Source: Candidatus Omnitrophota bacterium (GTDB taxonomy: Bacteria > Omnitrophota > Gorgyraeia > Tantalellales > Tantalellaceae). From it: a stretch of DNA of 7,663 nt. Shown one piece after another: positions 5,915 to 7,663 of this stretch (position 1 is the stretch's first letter; every line of letters begins with the position of its first letter). The stretch lies in the NCBI GenBank assembly GCA_028717825.1, contig JAQUNB010000052.1, forward strand, positions 1-7,663, given 5' to 3'. Below the pieces are notes generated by a model, which worked only from the letters and a program-made list of their open reading frames with translations, did no database searches and was not told the origin of the DNA. Position numbers and translations under genes: made by a program.

Positions 5915-7663
5915 ATGGAAAAAGAACCTCTGTTTAAACGGATAAAGAATCTAGTCTTCGGCGGACCACGTAACGTCCATGATAAAACCATCTTCCACAA
6001 ATTGTCCCTGATAGCCTTTTTCGCATGGGTGGGGTTGGGTGCCGACGGTCTTTCTTCCTCCTGTTACGGTCCTCAGGAAGCGTTTTTGGCCCTGCACGGC
6101 CATATGTATCTGAGTATTTTTGTGGCGATCGGTACGGTTATTACAATCTTCATCATATCGGCAAGTTATTCGCAGATTGTCGAGCTTTTCCCTTATGGCG
6201 GAGGCGGCTACCTTGTCGCAAGTAAATTATTGTCACCCACCTTAGGCATGATCTCGGGATGCGCCCTTCTTATCGACTACGTACTTACTGTTACTGTTTC
6301 GGTGGCCAGCGGCGCGGACGCAATATTCAGCTTTCTCCCCGGACACCTGCTTCCATACAAACTTAGTTTTGCTATTTTAATGGTCTTAATCCTTATTTAC
6401 TTGAATATGAGAGGGGTAAAAGAATCCATCGCCCCCCTGGTGCCTGTCTTTCTCCTATTTCTCATTACACATGTTTTCATCATTATATATGCGATAACAA
6501 AATACGCGCCAAGTTTGTCGGGTCTTGCCGCTTCAACAATCATCGATACGCAGGCAACAATTTCCCAGGTTGGTTTTTTTGGCTTAATGCTGCTAGTATT
6601 ACGCGCCTACAGTATGGGAGCAGGAACATTTACCGGCATTGAGGCCGTCAGCAATGGAATCCCGGCATTAAGGGAGCCTAAAGTACAAACAGCAAAGCGT
6701 ACCATGCATTATATGGCGTTCTCACTGTCTTTCATTGTGTTAGGGCTAATGGTTGCGTATCTGCTTTTCCAAGTAAAACCAGAAACCGGCAAAACGTTAA
6801 ATGCGATTCTTTTTGAACAAACCACGGGCACCTGGAAATGGGGACGACTTTTTGTGTTTGTAACGCTTTTTTCCGAAGCAACATTACTTTTTGTTGCCGC
6901 CCAAACCGGATTCTTAGGCGGACCAAGGGTTTTGGCAAACATGGCGGCGGATCGATGGGTTCCCGTGAGATTCTCCAGCTTGAGCGATAGACTAGTAATC
7001 CAGAAGGGATTATTGATCGTGGGGGGCCTATCAATAGTTTTAATGTTCTTCACCCGCGCATCAGTAAAGTTCCTCGTTGTTCTTTATAGTATTAACGTTT
7101 TTATCACTTTCGTCCTGTCTCAAGCCGGGATGGTACGTCACTGGTGGAATAGCAGAAATAAAATCAAACATTGGGTTAGAAAAATTTTGATAAGCGGAGT
7201 CGGTTTTTTATTATGCGCTTTTATCCTTATCACAATGCTTGTAATGAAATTCAACGAAGGCGGATGGATAACGTTGTTCATTACCGCCACCTTAGTGCTC
7301 TTGGCCATATTAACTAAACGGCATTATTACCGCATAGCGAAACAATTGCGCCGGCTCAATAACTTAGTCGTTGCCGCGGAATTACCGGAACCGAATGAAG
7401 TGGTCTTAACACAACCTTTAAAGTTCGACCCAAAAGAAAAAACCGCTGTTCTTCTGGTGAATGGTTTTAACGGGATGGGGCTTCATACCCTATTCGGAGT
7501 TATAAGATTATTTGGGGACACATTCAAAAATTTTGTTTTTCTGGAAGTAGGCATGGTGGATGCCGGAAATTTTAAAGGTGTGGAAGAGATCGAGAACCTA
7601 AAAGAACACGTGAAAGACGATCTGAACCGCTATATAAGCTTTATGAACCGGCGCGGATACTAC
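5915..7663 (+). CDS. KimA (YdaO)-like APC-superfamily potassium transporter (3'-truncated)
   Basis: The frame starts at ATG 5915 and is open to the window edge, giving 583 residues; Bacillus subtilis KimA has about 607, so only a short tail is probably missing. It is an inner-membrane protein of the APC superfamily with about 12 hydrophobic segments up to residue 466, then a cytosolic domain with a USP-like start (KTAVLLVNGFNG, 509-520). Signature segments are GADGLSSSCYGPQE (42-55), PYGGGGYLVAS (93-103), LIDYVLTVTVSVASG (119-133), GTFTGIEA (237-244) and LSQAGMV (401-407). Residues that bind or gate K+ in KimA, as I recall the structure, have counterparts D44, Y51, D121, Y122, T125, S129, T240 and E243, which argues for proton-coupled K+ uptake rather than amino-acid transport. 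KimA in Firmicutes is under a c-di-AMP riboswitch; I do not see that motif in this leader. The gene has its own promoter. Confidence 0.88.
   Translation, partial: MEKEPLFKRIKNLVFGGPRNVHDKTIFHKLSLIAFFAWVGLGADGLSSSCYGPQEAFLALHGHMYLSIFVAIGTVITIFIISASYSQIVELFPYGGGGYLVASKLLSPTLGMISGCALLIDYVLTVTVSVASGADAIFSFLPGHLLPYKLSFAILMVLILIYLNMRGVKESIAPLVPVFLLFLITHVFIIIYAITKYAPSLSGLAASTIIDTQATISQVGFFGLMLLVLRAYSMGAGTFTGIEAVSNGIPALREPKVQTAKRTMHYMAFSLSFIVLGLMVAYLLFQVKPETGKTLNAILFEQTTGTWKWGRLFVFVTLFSEATLLFVAAQTGFLGGPRVLANMAADRWVPVRFSSLSDRLVIQKGLLIVGGLSIVLMFFTRASVKFLVVLYSINVFITFVLSQAGMVRHWWNSRNKIKHWVRKILISGVGFLLCAFILITMLVMKFNEGGWITLFITATLVLLAILTKRHYYRIAKQLRRLNNLVVAAELPEPNEVVLTQPLKFDPKEKTAVLLVNGFNGMGLHTLFGVIRLFGDTFKNFVFLEVGMVDAGNFKGVEEIENLKEHVKDDLNRYISFMNRRGYY

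Noticed and set aside
6025..6225. 66-codon plus-strand frame within the transporter gene
   Set aside because: It is a +1/+2-frame shadow of the KimA-like coding sequence, which is continuous and family-like across this part.

Overview
The window is a stretch of bacterial chromosome with five protein genes, of which the first and last run off the edges. No rRNA, tRNA, CRISPR array, insertion sequence or phage gene was seen. Promoters look sigma-70-like and Shine-Dalgarno (SD) sites are present on some genes. The base composition is moderate and ATA, AGA and AGG codons are common. A bacterial GH3-family enzyme beside an acyl-AMP ligase fused to an ACP-like domain suggests an uncultured Gram-negative lineage such as Candidatus Omnitrophota or a deltaproteobacterium-like group. 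That placement is an impression from gene content, not a measured result.

Layout. (1) 3-893, +: a 5'-truncated M28-family zinc metallopeptidase with all metal ligands in place. (2) 911-2848, +, 17 nt downstream and probably co-transcribed: an ANL-superfamily acyl-CoA synthetase/acyl-AMP ligase ending in an acyl-carrier-protein-like domain whose phosphopantetheine serine is replaced by isoleucine. (3) 2882-3670, -, convergent with gene 2: an E1-like ThiF/MoeB/HesA-family adenylyltransferase that lacks the usual zinc and catalytic cysteines. (4) 3671-3978: a divergent control region with one promoter for the ThiF-like gene and two tandemly duplicated promoters for the next gene. (5) 3979-5634, +: a GH3-family acyl-adenylate/amido synthetase. 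(6) 5635-5914: a leader region with a near-consensus promoter and two consecutive RNA hairpins. (7) 5915 to the right edge, +: a KimA (YdaO)-like APC-superfamily potassium transporter with its K+-site residues conserved, probably missing only its last few tens of residues.

How they may work together. Genes 2, 3 and 5 all activate a carboxylate with ATP to form an acyl-adenylate, but they belong to three unrelated families. Together with the M28 hydrolase, which cuts peptide-like amides, they could make, tailor and break down N-acyl amides or lipid-amino-acid conjugates. This is inference from neighbourhood only. The convergent and divergent orientations show that these genes are not one operon, so shared function is not established. 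The potassium transporter has its own promoter and leader and is probably a separate unit.
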